DNA of 49,741 nt from Nemertoderma westbladi (lineage: Eukaryota; Xenacoelomorpha; Nemertodermatida; Nemertodermatidae). The stretch is taken from positions 1 through 49,741 of the forward strand of contig JAUCBJ010009023.1 of the NCBI GenBank assembly GCA_032718475.1, given 5' to 3'. The position numbers and the translations under genes were made by a program. Of the stretch, positions 1 through 9,913 are shown in pieces (position 1 is the stretch's first letter; each line of letters begins with the position of its first letter). Under the pieces are notes generated by a model. It did no database searches, was not told the origin of the DNA, and saw nothing but the letters and a program-made list of their open reading frames with translations.

Positions 1-1
1 A

Positions 2-1537
2 GCTCACCAAACCATGTTGAAAGTATGCCAACAAACCCACTACTTTACCGAACTTAACTACCTTCATCACTCACAGGGAAATAAATGCCCTAATATAGTG
101 AAACAGCTGAATTTGTTTATTGATTCAGAAGGTTTACTCCGTGCTAAGGGACGAATGACAAGTCCAGTAGTACCTTGGCATACAAAAAACCCTATATTAC
201 TTCCCCCTACTGATCATTATACTAAGCTGTTAATACGCAGTGCACACAATGATGTCAATCACTCAAGGGTGAGAAGTACACTCGCACAAATACGGGAAAA
301 ATTTTGGATTCCTCGCGCACGTCAAATTATTAAAACAACAATACACAATTGTTCAATTTGCAAGAGAATACAAGGGAACCCATACACATCACCCCCCGTT
401 AGCCCCTTGCCTATAGAAAGAACAGCAGAACTACCAGCATTTAGTCACGTAGGAATTGATTTCTGTGGACCTCTGAAAGTAGTCCGCACTTTGTCAGACC
501 CCGAAGGATCTACTATGAAAGTCTATGTGTGCTTATTTACATGTGCTGTAGTTAGAGCAGTACACTTAGAAACTGTAACCAGTTTACAAGTAAAATCATT
601 TCTTCTCGCATTTAACAGATTCATAAGTCGGCGAGGAGTTCCTTCACATATCTTTAGTGATAACGCTAGTACATTTAAACGTTCTTCTCAAGATTTCGAT
701 ATATATAGAAAATTCTTACATAGTGATTTGGTAAAGAAGACTTTCGGAGACTTATCCATCACATGGCATTTCAATATTGAGAGATATCCTGCAGCTTACG
801 GGTTCATTGAGAGATGTGTAGGTATCATAAAAGGAAATTTGAGAAAAATGATAGGAAGAGCTGTGTTGACAGATGAAGAGTTTCAAACAGTACTAACTTC
901 GTGCGAAGCTTCTGTAAACAGCCGTCCACTAACGTACATTTCGTCAGATAGCAATGATACTATCGATATTCTAACACCTAGCCATTTTCTTGTTGGGCGA
1001 AGAGTATGTGCACTTCCAGCACCAAACGTAAGATCGCTCAATTTAGAATTAACCAAGTCAAACCTCATTAACAGAACTCGCTATCAGGAAATAGCCTCCA
1101 ACTTTTTCTGGAGAAGTTGGAGAGAAGATTACTTACGCGATTTGAGAGATCGGCATAAAGTCAATAATCGTTCCGCAACATCACCTTTACTTCCATCAGT
1201 AGGAGATGTCTGTTTCCTATATGATCCAAAATTACCTCGATGTTTATGGAAGTTATGCCAAGTCATAGAACTGGTCAAGAGTAGGGGTGGCCATATAAGG
1301 TCGGCAAAAATAAAAATAGCCAATCGTAAAAAAGAAGCCACACAATTACATCGGTTAATTAGGCATCTAATACCACTAGAAATTCCTAACCCAGATCTTG
1401 ACCAATCGGCCTTTAATAAGGTCCAATCTCAAGCAAGTGAAAAAGTGAAGGATAATTATTCAAATCCTAACAGAAAAATTAGTCGATTCCCACGATCTAC
1501 AAAAACAAATTTGCATGATGGGTTTTATAAAATCTAA
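2..1537 (+). CDS. pol: BEL/Pao pol, 3' part: integrase and C-terminal domain (partial)
   Basis: The frame is open from the window edge, so the 5' part of this polyprotein lies outside; the ATG at 14 is internal and is not a true start. Counting from that ATG, an H2C2 zinc-binding domain is visible (H78, H83, C113, C116; CSICK), followed by a retroviral-type integrase core with D149 (GIDFCGP), D216 (FSDNAS) and E266 (GFIERC). A C-terminal DUF5641-like region follows, including SVGDVCFLYDPKLPR and KLCQVIEL. This order is diagnostic of BEL/Pao integrase, which joins element cDNA to host DNA in the nucleus. The frame ends in a lysine-rich tail. It is a different family from the BEL copies inside the palindrome. 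No internal stop is present, so this is the least decayed BEL gene in the window. Confidence 0.93.
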   Translation, partial: AHQTMLKVCQQTHYFTELNYLHHSQGNKCPNIVKQLNLFIDSEGLLRAKGRMTSPVVPWHTKNPILLPPTDHYTKLLIRSAHNDVNHSRVRSTLAQIREKFWIPRARQIIKTTIHNCSICKRIQGNPYTSPPVSPLPIERTAELPAFSHVGIDFCGPLKVVRTLSDPEGSTMKVYVCLFTCAVVRAVHLETVTSLQVKSFLLAFNRFISRRGVPSHIFSDNASTFKRSSQDFDIYRKFLHSDLVKKTFGDLSITWHFNIERYPAAYGFIERCVGIIKGNLRKMIGRAVLTDEEFQTVLTSCEASVNSRPLTYISSDSNDTIDILTPSHFLVGRRVCALPAPNVRSLNLELTKSNLINRTRYQEIASNFFWRSWREDYLRDLRDRHKVNNRSATSPLLPSVGDVCFLYDPKLPRCLWKLCQVIELVKSRGGHIRSAKIKIANRKKEATQLHRLIRHLIPLEIPNPDLDQSAFNKVQSQASEKVKDNYSNPNRKISRFPRSTKTNLHDGFYKI

Positions 1538-1875
1538 GCCAAAATTGTATTATTACATACATAAATATGTATTCACTGCACGCACACACCACACATGCAC
1601 AGCACGCACTACGTTTACTTGTCACATAACCAAATATAATAGTAGAGTAGTCCGTAAAGTGTGTAATGCAGTATTTTGGTGGAGGTTATTATTATTAACG
1701 TACGAAGTGTGTTTATAGTAATTTGTATTTGTAGTAATATTACAGATACCTTGTAAAAGAACGGTAATCTGTAATGTTGCTAAATTATTATTAATATATC
1801 ATTTGTGCTTTTACGTTGTTTTTAGGAATGTATACAGTTGTCTATCGTTTCATTTAACAATAGACAAGAGGGCGG
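1538..1875 (+). other. 3' untranslated region of the left BEL element
   Basis: This is AT-rich, stop-filled DNA between the pol stop and the LTR start. It ends in the purine-rich stretch AGAGGGCGG, a plausible polypurine tract for plus-strand priming in a BEL element. I see no other gene in it. Confidence 0.6.
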
Positions 1876-2205
1876 TGTGGCAAATTCTGTATAATGCAAC
1901 ATTAACTATCTTAATTAGTAATTTATTCTAATTAGCCCTTTGACAATATCACACCATAACTCATTGTATACAGTCCTATTCCTACAGTAGAATGTGCATT
2001 GTTTGTACAGTAGTTAGTAATACGTTCAGCTGTAGTAAGTGAATGTAGTAAATTAGTTATATATTGGACTTGAATCAAGATTTGTGTGCGTTACTCATTT
2101 ATTCATTATATTAGTATTGTATTGAAAAAACGCCCCATTTTGTTTATTTGAAACTTCCTGTCTTTATGACAAACTCATTTGACTTTGGTCAAACCAATTT
2201 ACGCA
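1876..2205 (+). repeat. 3' LTR of the left BEL element (right edge uncertain)
   Basis: The LTR is inferred to start at TGTGGCAAATTC, directly after the polypurine-like GAGGGCGG. TG is the expected 5' end of a BEL LTR. The matching 5' LTR lies outside the window, so the right edge cannot be fixed by comparison. It cannot extend past about 2215, where a different repeat begins. The LTR could therefore be truncated. Confidence 0.5.
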
Positions 2206-2215
2206 TTAATTATAT

Positions 2216-2854
2216 CAGTTGATGGAATATTATTATATTTGGATAATATCGATAAATAATCATAAAACCCCCAATCTTCTTGATATACTGAAGGTAAGAG
2301 ACCGGTTACATATAACAATTGCGACTTACATTAAAGTGGTTTTGGAGTGAATCTAATGCTATTTCATAGGCACTACATGAGTCGGTTGCTGTTCTCTTTA
2401 TATGTGACTAAAATTAGTGAAGGTCGGCAGATCGTTGTGCAGCATTGTGCGGTAGTGTGCATGATTGTGACTGATAACAAAGCATCTCCTAAAGAATGCG
2501 CTTTATACGTGAATCAATAGCCATCCCGTTGTGTCTAGTGTAAGTCATAACTCTGTTTACATATTTAGAGCGCCACGTCCTAAAGGAACTGTTAATATTT
2601 CCCGAAAGTGAATAATATTTGTCAGAAATTATATATTAACAATCAGTCGAATAATACAGTAGGCCTACACCGCAATAAGGTCAAAGCTTCCGAATACAGT
2701 CTCCCGGGTATATCCAGCGGGTGAATGGTCGCGCATAGACTGGCTTCGGCTAATGTAGTGTATCAAATACTCGTCATAGGCTAAAGTCGATTTATAATCT
2801 AGAAGACATCTAAATTTGGCAGGTTAAACTGCTAAAGGTCTGAAAGCGCGAACA
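2216..2854 (+). repeat. Solitary extra copy of the palindrome's terminal repeat
   Basis: This stretch matches the right terminus (45973-46608) in the same orientation and the left terminus (2911-3545) in inverted orientation. Shared landmarks are CGATAAATAATCATAAA, a GTCGGCAGATC block, a GCGCCACGTCCTAAAGGAAC block and the end GGTCTGAAAGCGCGAACA. Homology starts within about 15 bp of 2216 and stops exactly at the GCGCGAACA end at 2854. It carries none of the coding region, so it is a solo terminus, perhaps the remnant of a second element abutting the first. Confidence 0.85.
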
Positions 2855-2910
2855 CATAGTATACATATACATATAATATATACATAGTATGCATATACAT
2901 ATAATATATA
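2855..2910. repeat. Spacer between two head-to-head termini: two 28-bp units
   Basis: The 56 bp between the two GCGCGAACA/TGTTCGCGC termini is exactly two tandem copies of a 28-bp AT-rich unit starting CATAGTAT. The copies differ at one position (A in the first, G in the second, the base after CATAGTAT followed by C is preceded by A or G). The spacer plus its arms would form a very large hairpin. Confidence 0.8.
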
Positions 2911-3545
2911 TGTTCGCGCTTTTAGACCTTTAGCAGTTTAACCTGCCAATTTTAGTTATCTTCTTGTTTATAAATTGACTTTAGCCAAGACCAATTATTT
3001 AGTGTACTGAAGTTACATCCGCCGAAGCCAGTCCGTGCGCGAACATTCGCCCACAGTTAAGGGAGACTGGATTCGGGTGCTTTGAAGTTATTGCGATGCA
3101 GACCTACTGTATTATTCGATTGATCGTTACTATATAATCTCTGACAAATATATTTACTTTCGGTTCCTTTGGGACGTGGCGCTTTAAGTATAAAAACAGA
3201 GTTATGACTTATACTAATCACAACTAGATGGCTACTGAGTTTCGTAAATAGCGCATTCTTTAGGAGATGCTTTATTATCTGTCACACTACTTCACACGAC
3301 TTCACACTACTTCACACTACTGCACACTGATCTGCCGACCGTCACTGAATTTGATCATATATAAAGAAGATCGCAACTGACACTTGTAGGGATTATGAAA
3401 TAGCATTTAATTCACACAAAAACCACTATAATGTAAGTCGCAGTTGCTACAGGTAACCTGTTCCTCTAACCTTCAGTAATTAAGAAGATTGGGGTTTTTA
3501 TGAGTATTCATAGGTATTATCCAAATATATCAACAATATATATCC
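2911..3545. repeat. Left terminal inverted repeat (about 635 bp)
   Basis: Begins TGTTCGCGCTTTTAGACC and is the inverted counterpart of 45973-46608 and of the solo copy at 2216-2854. Three copies allow the outer boundary to be placed at the same base (TGTTCG/CGAACA) in each. A second GTGCGCGAACA occurs internally near 3036. The homology between arms continues beyond 3545, so this span is simply the part also present in the solo copy. Confidence 0.85.
3291..3330 (+). repeat. Short tandem repeat, TTCACACTAC-type 10-mers
   Basis: About four tandem decamers (CACACTACTT, with one CACACGACTT variant) lie inside the left terminal repeat. The right terminus has the inverted counterpart (AAGTAGTGTG units near 46193-46224) and the solo copy has a degenerate version. 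Such subterminal short repeats are often transposase or host-factor binding sites, but nothing here proves that. Confidence 0.7.
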
Positions 3546-4045
3546 ATATAACAACAATTAATAACAGAAGTAAAATAATGCGGTGAACAATCAGTATGTG
3601 TTACGTAATGCATTGAGTTCAATCAGTTCGTCAGGTAAATGCAGCCAGATAATAGATTTACGTTCTTGTAATCAAAGCCATCAGATGTTTAGGCCAAAGT
3701 CTGAAACTTCCGAAACAGAAGCACAGAAGAATTCTAAGCCGGTTCTCTGGCTCAGAAAGGTAAACAAAGACCGTAATGCATTGCGCGGTTTTCCATAGTC
3801 CTCTGTCAGAAATAAAGTGAAAATCGCTCTGATTGGCTGAGCAGAACAAGGAGGTTCCACGTCTACAGGAAATCAGCTGACTGATTTCGTCATCTGAGCT
3901 CCAATCTTTTAGAGTATTATGCGCATTGCGGCAAAAATGACTTGTTATGTCCGCAAAAGCTTTTACACCGCTCCCAGAAAATGGGATTTAATTCTATAAA
4001 ATATAAAAAATCACAGTTTCTAAAATATAAAAATTCTCTAAACAG
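3546..4045. other. Left subterminal non-coding region, 3' of ORF B
   Basis: This non-coding stretch between the terminal repeat and ORF B is mirrored at 45398-45972. Conserved blocks between arms include AAAGCTTTTGCGGACATAAC and CCCATTTTCTGGGAGCGGTG. Short open frames here are not conserved between arms. It is the likely 3' untranslated region of the ORF A/B transcript, with AATATAAA-type A/T-rich stretches but no clear polyadenylation signal I would defend. Confidence 0.5.
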
Positions 4046-5170
4046 TTAGTCCTTCTTACGTGAACGTCGTTTACGAAGTTTTTTGAGGCTAGCAAGAGTC
4101 CTTTTCTCTTTGGGGCGAGCCACTTTCCTAGGAGGGCTATAACTCCTGGGTGAGGGGTGCAATACAATTGCATTGGAAGGTTTAGGGTTACGGTCAGTGT
4201 ATCCGCTGGTCGAGGTACCTGGTTGATCGATATCAACCTCGGTGGAACGAGGTCGAGCAACCTTCAGAGCGCGTTTCAAGACAGCAGCTCTTACTGGTCC
4301 CTGACGAGTAGGCGGACCGTGAGTAGTGAGAAATTTCCTCGGTTTGATGGTTCTTTCTAACTCGTGTTCTCGGGCTCTATATTCATAGGGTCGTCTATGA
4401 ACTTCCTGTAGTTCTGGGTGCGAGTTGATGAACAAGTCACCATATTCCGGATCTTGATGGATGAAGTTGATCAAGTTATAGGAATTAAGATCACTGGGAT
4501 TAATGTTCCGGAGATACTTGCGAACAAATTTGGTCGAAATATTCTCGCCAACACGCTTCATTAGTTTGTAACTTGGTGTGCGAGATTTTTGCTCAACGGA
4601 AGCAAAGAGATATGGGTGAAATGCATAAACTCCTTCATAGGCACGTCCAGGGTAGTATCGATGACGTGACTCGCAATGGAGATCCGCGTTAGCTTCCCAG
4701 GCTCGAATGTAGCGCAGGGCAACCATTTTGTCTACGCTTTCCAGATCTCGGTTGAAAGGGCAATCAAAACTTGCGTGTCCTTTAAACTGGCAATTATGGC
4801 ATTGAGTCATAAATTGAGGGCAGACTGCAAAGATGTGTAAGTTATTGAGTCTACAATACGCACAATAGATCTCCATTATAGGTTGGTCTTGGAAGTAGGA
4901 GCAGGGTACGTTGGAGTCCACCGGGGTGAAGTGGTCTCGAGATGCACATAATCGGCAACGTTTCCTAGAAACATAATTGGCATGCTGATAATCGTATGCG
5001 GTGAGACATTGTGGACCTTGATACCATTCCAGGACGTAGTCGTTGTCACTGCTCCTGGGCGCAGTGGGCTGAATCTCCTCGGATTCTAAGCAAATTGGTT
5101 CGTCTTCCAATTGCATAGCTGAGGTAGGTGTGGCTGTCTCCTCAAGCGAACCCACTGTCTGAACCTCCAC
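4046..5170 (-). CDS. ORF B: CCHC zinc-knuckle protein with basic tail, unrecognised family
   Basis: The 374-residue frame has three Cys/His clusters: C72-C75-H80-C90, C103-C106-H112-C117 and a canonical CX2CX4HX4C knuckle C124-C127-H132-C137. The C-terminus is strongly basic (SLKKLRKRRSRKKD), consistent with nuclear targeting or nucleic-acid binding. CCHC knuckles plus a basic tail are typical of nucleocapsid or retroelement Gag proteins; that this is one is inference. The first codon taken is GTG. The frame is open further upstream, back to the TGA that ends the ORF A remnant at 5192, so ORF B probably continues ORF A by readthrough, or did before a nonsense mutation. A decayed copy of its C-terminal quarter lies at 45000-45397 in the right arm. 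I do not recognise a named family. Confidence 0.7.
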   Translation of the reverse strand: MEVQTVGSLEETATPTSAMQLEDEPICLESEEIQPTAPRSSDNDYVLEWYQGPQCLTAYDYQHANYVSRKRCRLCASRDHFTPVDSNVPCSYFQDQPIMEIYCAYCRLNNLHIFAVCPQFMTQCHNCQFKGHASFDCPFNRDLESVDKMVALRYIRAWEANADLHCESRHRYYPGRAYEGVYAFHPYLFASVEQKSRTPSYKLMKRVGENISTKFVRKYLRNINPSDLNSYNLINFIHQDPEYGDLFINSHPELQEVHRRPYEYRAREHELERTIKPRKFLTTHGPPTRQGPVRAAVLKRALKVARPRSTEVDIDQPGTSTSGYTDRNPKPSNAIVLHPSPRSYSPPRKVARPKEKRTLASLKKLRKRRSRKKD

Positions 5171-5191
5171 GATAGAATAACCCGTGGGGAT

Positions 5192-6333
5192 TCAGGGTCT
5201 TTGTATAACAGAGGAATGTAAATTCTGTATACAAACATCTTTGAAAATGGCGAATCCAGCGCTGTCTAACTTCTCAGCAGCTGAGTCTCTGAGGCTGAGC
5301 TTAGTCAGAGCGCGGTCCTTGAACTGACTATCAACGTTACGGAACGGAGTCAGAAAGCACCTAAAGCATTCGAAGCGGATGAATTTATTGTGTTCATCTA
5401 GCTTGGCGAGTTTGGTTCCAGGTAACAAGGGATAGGCGTGTATAGTATGACTGCACACATCGGCAAGCCAACCGGCAAGTGCGGCGTTCTCGAAGATAGT
5501 GTATATAGCTAATGAGGGACGAAGTGGAACACTCATGAAGCTATAAACGATGCCAGGTGCGGTCAATGGTCCATCGAAGTATAATCGAGAATAGTGATCT
5601 CCATATACTTCTTGATAATTGATAGGGTTTCCGACTTTGAAATTCCATCCGTATTCTTGAAAGGCAAGATGTCCGATGGAGGTTCGTTGTACTTTATTGA
5701 TGCCGCTGGATGTATTGGCATACATAGTGCGGAAGAAACCTTGGCCTTCTGCCCAGGGAGCAATCAGCTGGGTATCTACGAAAGGATATGGAATATTCTC
5801 CATGTTCCTGAAGACATTCTGGAGATCTCCATAAACAGCTGAGCCGATTTTAAGGATTCTTTCGTTAAACAACATCTCGAGCACTGGCTGGGGTAACATT
5901 GATCCATCTATACCCATGGCCGGTTTGCGTTCGGTATCGGTGACGTAACGCTGCGCGAGTTCGAATTGTCCATGTCGGAGTTTCTTTTGGATCTCGGTGA
6001 GAGTCTCAAAGGGGTAATCGATCACGTCGGAACATGCTCGGGTAAACACATGGGTAGAACCAGCTAGTCCACGTATGTGTATCATCCGCGTAGTTCCCAG
6101 TTCTCCAACCGGAACGCTACCTTCGTTATCGTAAGTGACAACTCTATACATTTCGATAACGTTAAGAGTTTCGTTCCACTCTTTGGTGGCGTTTTCTATG
6201 GTCATACCCACCGGATGCCATAAGGTGGCGCGTTCGCTAGCATTAGGTAGATCGCTATACTTCAGATAATGTGTAGTATACGTCTCTACATCTCCATATC
6301 GCTGTATTCTCTCTTCCTCGAATAATACGTCGA
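5192..6333 (-). pseudogene. ORF A, C-terminal third (left arm)
   Basis: An open frame of at least 339 codons from GTG 6211, with open sequence upstream to the edge of the 197-bp duplication. It ends at TGA 5192-5194, in the same frame as ORF B. Visible stretches include RGLAGSTHVFTRACSDVIDY and GDHYSRLYFDGPLTAPG. There are no catalytic signatures I can name, no signal peptide and no clear membrane helix. The composition resembles a structural, capsid-like protein rather than an enzyme, but that is impressionistic. It belongs to the same ancestral protein as 6543-8477, separated by a tandem duplication and a frameshift. The right arm has lost this part completely by deletion. Confidence 0.55.
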
Positions 6334-6730
6334 GATTCCAATGGACTAATCGAGTTTTAATAAATCCATCGAGATTATATGGGGAATTATATCCTTTTCT
6401 ATTCTAGAAATATTGTAAGGTTTTCTGAATGAGTTTACTTTCACTAACTGATCCAGATGTTTCTGTAGTTGTTCGAGTTCAACAAGATCGAGGGGATTTA
6501 TCAGTGGTAGAAACCTCAAACTGTGTGTAGGATTCCAATGGACTAATCGAGTTTTAATAAATCCATCGAGATTATATGGGGAATTATATCCTTTTCTATT
6601 CTAGTAATATTGTAAGGTTTTCTGAATGAGTTTACTTTCACTAACTGATCCAGATGTTTCTGTAGTTGTTCGAGTTCAACAAGATCGAGGGGATTTATCA
6701 GTGGTAGAAACCTCAAACTGTGTGTAGGAT
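6334..6730. repeat. 197-bp tandem duplication inside ORF A (left arm)
   Basis: GATTCCAATGGACTAATCG occurs at 6334 and again at 6531, and the following 197 bp are nearly identical (one visible difference: CTAGAAATATT versus CTAGTAATATT). Because 197 is not a multiple of three, it breaks ORF A. Its near identity says it is recent. The right arm lacks a comparable region, so its unduplicated form is not seen here. Confidence 0.9.
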
Positions 6731-7152
6731 CTTCTGGTTTCACCATATAATATTGAGTTAAATTGACATAATAGGGGTGGTCTTTGATCCCATAAAATGA
6801 GTTCGGTAAAGGTCTAGCGCATAGGTTGACCTCATGTACCATACGACGGACAAGATCAGCTCGATTGTCCGGAGGTTCAACGAGTATACCGTCGACACGA
6901 GCGGCTTCGATTGGCGGACGCTGTAACATAGGAGCATCAGCGATAAGATCTCGAGATCTTAGGTTGATATCAACTGGTTGTGGTTGTACTGTGGCGAAGA
7001 GTTTGTCTCCGAAATGGGGAACCATCGAGGGATGAATGATGGTTTTGGAATAGAGATCAGTGATAAGGATTTGAGCTTCTGGTTGGGCTAAAGCTGCTTC
7101 TTCTCTCTCATCCATTTCGATGTACTTCTCCTCAAGCTGATTTTCCTCCGCT
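6543..7152 (-). pseudogene. ORF A, middle segment (left arm)
   Basis: An open frame of 190 codons from ATG 7115, in the same frame as the upstream ORF A segment and separated from it only by a TGA at about 7155. It matches residues about 455-597 of the right-arm copy, for example QAQILITDLYSKTIIHPS-type sequence and PLPNSFYGIKDHPYYVNLTQ. It extends past the point where the right arm is deleted, into a leucine-rich stretch (LDLVELEQLQKHLDQLVKV) with coiled-coil character. The frame ends inside the 197-bp duplication; a further frame change near 6590 is needed to link it to the C-terminal part. Confidence 0.65.
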
Positions 7153-7154
7153 TG

Positions 7155-8477
7155 TCATTGGAAGCATTTGTCCAAAAACTCTTGCAGAGAGTAGGTTCGT
7201 CCAAGTTCGATGTCTTCCTCGAGGTTCTGGATTTCTCGATCGAACTGGGGTAAGGCCAATTCCTTATCTGCTTGGACTTGCTGCTGCAATTTACGTTTAT
7301 CTAAACAATCGTAAGTTCCTTTTCTGATATTTTGCCGAATAGCGTCTAACGCGTTTCGTACAACGCCCTCCTCCACCTCGGTGACGGGTTGTATCGGGGT
7401 TAAACCGGGGCGATTATAAGGGTTGAACGGCGATATTAAATGTCTGCATCCCAATCCGGCTAGGTAAGATTTGCAAATATCTAGAGAGCCCACTACCGGA
7501 GTGCCACCGATTAATTGTTCGGGTAACACTAGATCTTTGAACAGTGCGTACAGTTCAGGAGGATCCGTTGTACTATTAGGATCAAGAGTTTGAGGTCTCA
7601 CTAGGGAATGAGGAGGTCTGACCGAGTATTCCGGAACTCTGATCATCGGTTTATTTAAGGATCGTTTGAGTCGAGCGAGCGTAGGTGATACATCGAACAA
7701 GTTTCGCTCGAAACTCCCGTAGGTATAGCGAGTAAAACTGTGTTTAGCGCAACATCTCCGCGGATGTTTATGTCTTTCCGTTTGTTGGTTGGGTCTAGGG
7801 CATTCATCGCAATAATACCAAAGACGCATGTCTTGTAGGGGAAACGCGGGTGATCTTTCTCCAGTTTTACAATATTCCTCCATCTGTTCGAAGCTATCCG
7901 GTACAACAGGTAGCGGTCGATCGGCGGTAAGATACATCATAGTGAAATAGAGTCGTTTGAGTTCTATCATAGGGTCATGATGTATACCTTGAGGATATCG
8001 AGTTTCTAGATTTTGTTGACTGGCATTATTGAGATATGTTTCTCTCAAGAATTCCAGATTTTCGTTGAAGTCACTGCGTTTATCCGGCTCTTCAATGTCT
8101 TCTCTTTCGAGTTGGTTGCGAATAGAATTTTCGTGTTCGCTTCTCAGTTTATCGTTCTGACTCCGCTGGGTATGATATTTAAATAGAACCATTTCCGTTT
8201 CGGTGTCTACATCGTCCGTATCGTGTAAATCGATAGGATGACCAGTAGTTAAGAAGTCCATATACGTACCATTACGATGCGTATAGCGAGCGGTGAATTT
8301 TCTATAGTCAAATTCACGCGTGAGTTGTTCCTTTGACATTGGTGGTTCGATATAACGGCCATCATCCTCCGTAGTAGTTTGACTAGCGTCGCCGCGTATT
8401 AAACTATCAACAAACGCTTGCAATGGTAGGGTATATCGCTCCCTGATATCAAGATCATCCTCTATCAACTCAGTCAT
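7155..8477 (-). pseudogene. ORF A, N-terminal segment (left arm)
   Basis: A 440-codon frame from ATG 8477, homologous to residues 1-440 of the right-arm ORF A at 43192. It stops at TGA near 7155, where the right arm has CGA (Gln-Arg-Gln context), so this is a C-to-T nonsense mutation. It contains a Cys/His cluster (CDECPRP, then HKHPRRCCAKH) that could bind zinc, and otherwise charged, helix-rich sequence. Both arms start with the same ATG, preceded by the conserved CATATAGCAGCT, which supports the start. Family unknown; it is the first gene of the ORF A-ORF B pair, and all its differences from the right arm are substitutions until the stop. Confidence 0.7.
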
Positions 8478-9913
8478 AGCTGCTATATGAGTTTATCGAT
8501 ATTATAATTAATTATAATTAGGCTAGCGGTCGTCGCTGCCTCCCCCTCAATGCCCCCGGACAGCGCAAGATCCTCAGCGCTGATGTACTGTCGTCGCTGT
8601 GCCTCTCGCCAACGTAGTAGCTACACAACGACAACAATAACCAGCGCCAGTCACTCCACTGTCCATCCCAAGGGCTTAGAATTACTTCAGGTTCTTGCTA
8701 CAGAGGTAGTGCAACTTTCACAACTGCGACTCGCTACTGTAAACACACTTTAATAGTAACATTCACCTATAAACGCACAAATTCCACACAACTGTCACAA
8801 ATTGTACACATTCGGGCCATTTGTCCGTTAGTCAAGTGCCTTCCAGAATGCCACATTATTATTATGTATCCCTGGATACTAGCGTGTGCTATTTATTCCG
8901 CATGCTATTCAATGGGGCAAGCTTTCTATTGTTCTTTAACTCGCTTCTAATTCTAGTGTGGTTGTTGCTATGGTGACATTATGGAAAGCTAGCAGTAGAA
9001 TTAGGGTAATTCTCATGCATACAGATCTGGGATGCTATTTAATAGTAATTCTTTAATTGTCAATATTCCCCTTTATACATGATTTTATGAATTTTATCGG
9101 CTATTGACTATATGTTGGAGATTCTCGCACACTAATATACTTAATAGGGTGAATCTCCGCTCCCATGATCTATTAATTAATGGAATTTTGGGAATGTTAT
9201 AAATTGTATAAAATGACAATTTATCAAATTCATGAGAGGATATGAATTTAAAATTTATTCCCGTAAATTTTATTATTTAATATTAAAATAGACACAATTT
9301 TATTCCAGAACATGTCTGGGGACTAGGATCCTTAATTCTAGGAAATTTGTCCTTTTAAGAGTATCGGTAAGTGCTACGATATCTTAATCAACTAGAATTT
9401 TAAAGGATCTGAATTTCAACAGATTTTGGATTTCTAGATTTTCTTGGTTTACAAACTCCTTAGAGTTTATTTTAGATTATAGATTAGTATAGACCTTAGA
9501 TTATAACATTTGTTTTAATAGATTTTTATAAATATTAAATAATTAATATTTAAGATGGGCACCGAATTATTCCAGAACATGTCTGGGGACGTTTACCACT
9601 GATTCTAGAATTTTGTCTTTCAAGTATATCGGTGGGTGCCGCGATATCTTAATCGACTAGAATTTCAGATGGTCAAAGGGTTTAACAGATTTATTTTGCG
9701 TTTCAACGCTACTGTTAAATGGACATCATTCTACTATATGTATTATTTAGTATACGGTATGAGAGCAATATTGCAAGGAGCAATGTCAGTGAGAAGAGGC
9801 AAGTCGTTTCCAAGGTCTACCCAGAGCTTGGTTTAGCCGAGACACGAGGATCTGAACTTTGCATTCCTAATACTCTACTTACCAATAATACTTGAGTATA
9901 GTAGGGGCGGTAT
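8478..9913. other. Non-coding spacer between LTR-A and ORF A (left arm)
   Basis: This 1.4-kb AT-rich stretch is mirrored at 41784-43191. It probably holds the promoter and 5' leader of ORF A. A GC-richer block at 8520-8720 next to ORF A is well conserved between arms, including the opposite-strand 67-codon open frame, which I do not accept as a gene. The rest holds the 267-bp-spaced repeat pair described separately. I see no RNA gene. Confidence 0.55.
9302..9690 (-). repeat. Diverged tandem pair with ATTCCAGAACATGTCTGGGG core
   Basis: ATTCCAGAACATGTCTGGGG occurs at 9302 and 9569, 267 bp apart. Each is followed by similar sequence (TTCTAGAATT-like, then ATCGGTRRGTGCYRCGATATCTTAATC). The pair is present at the mirrored place in the right arm, with cores near 42105-42127 and 42350-42372, so it predates the inverted duplication. 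Its role is unknown. Confidence 0.75.

Noticed and set aside
3291-3330. CRISPR-like short repeats
   Set aside because: Contiguous 10-bp tandem units with no spacers, in eukaryotic DNA.
8550-8753. 67-codon frame matched at 42916-43119 in the other arm
   Set aside because: Conserved only as part of the inverted arms, opposite to ORF A, low-complexity Ser/Thr sequence and changes that do not favour synonymous sites.
9302-9330. True p53-family binding site
   Set aside because: One half-site pattern match in AT-rich repeat DNA is weak; kept only as a descriptive note.
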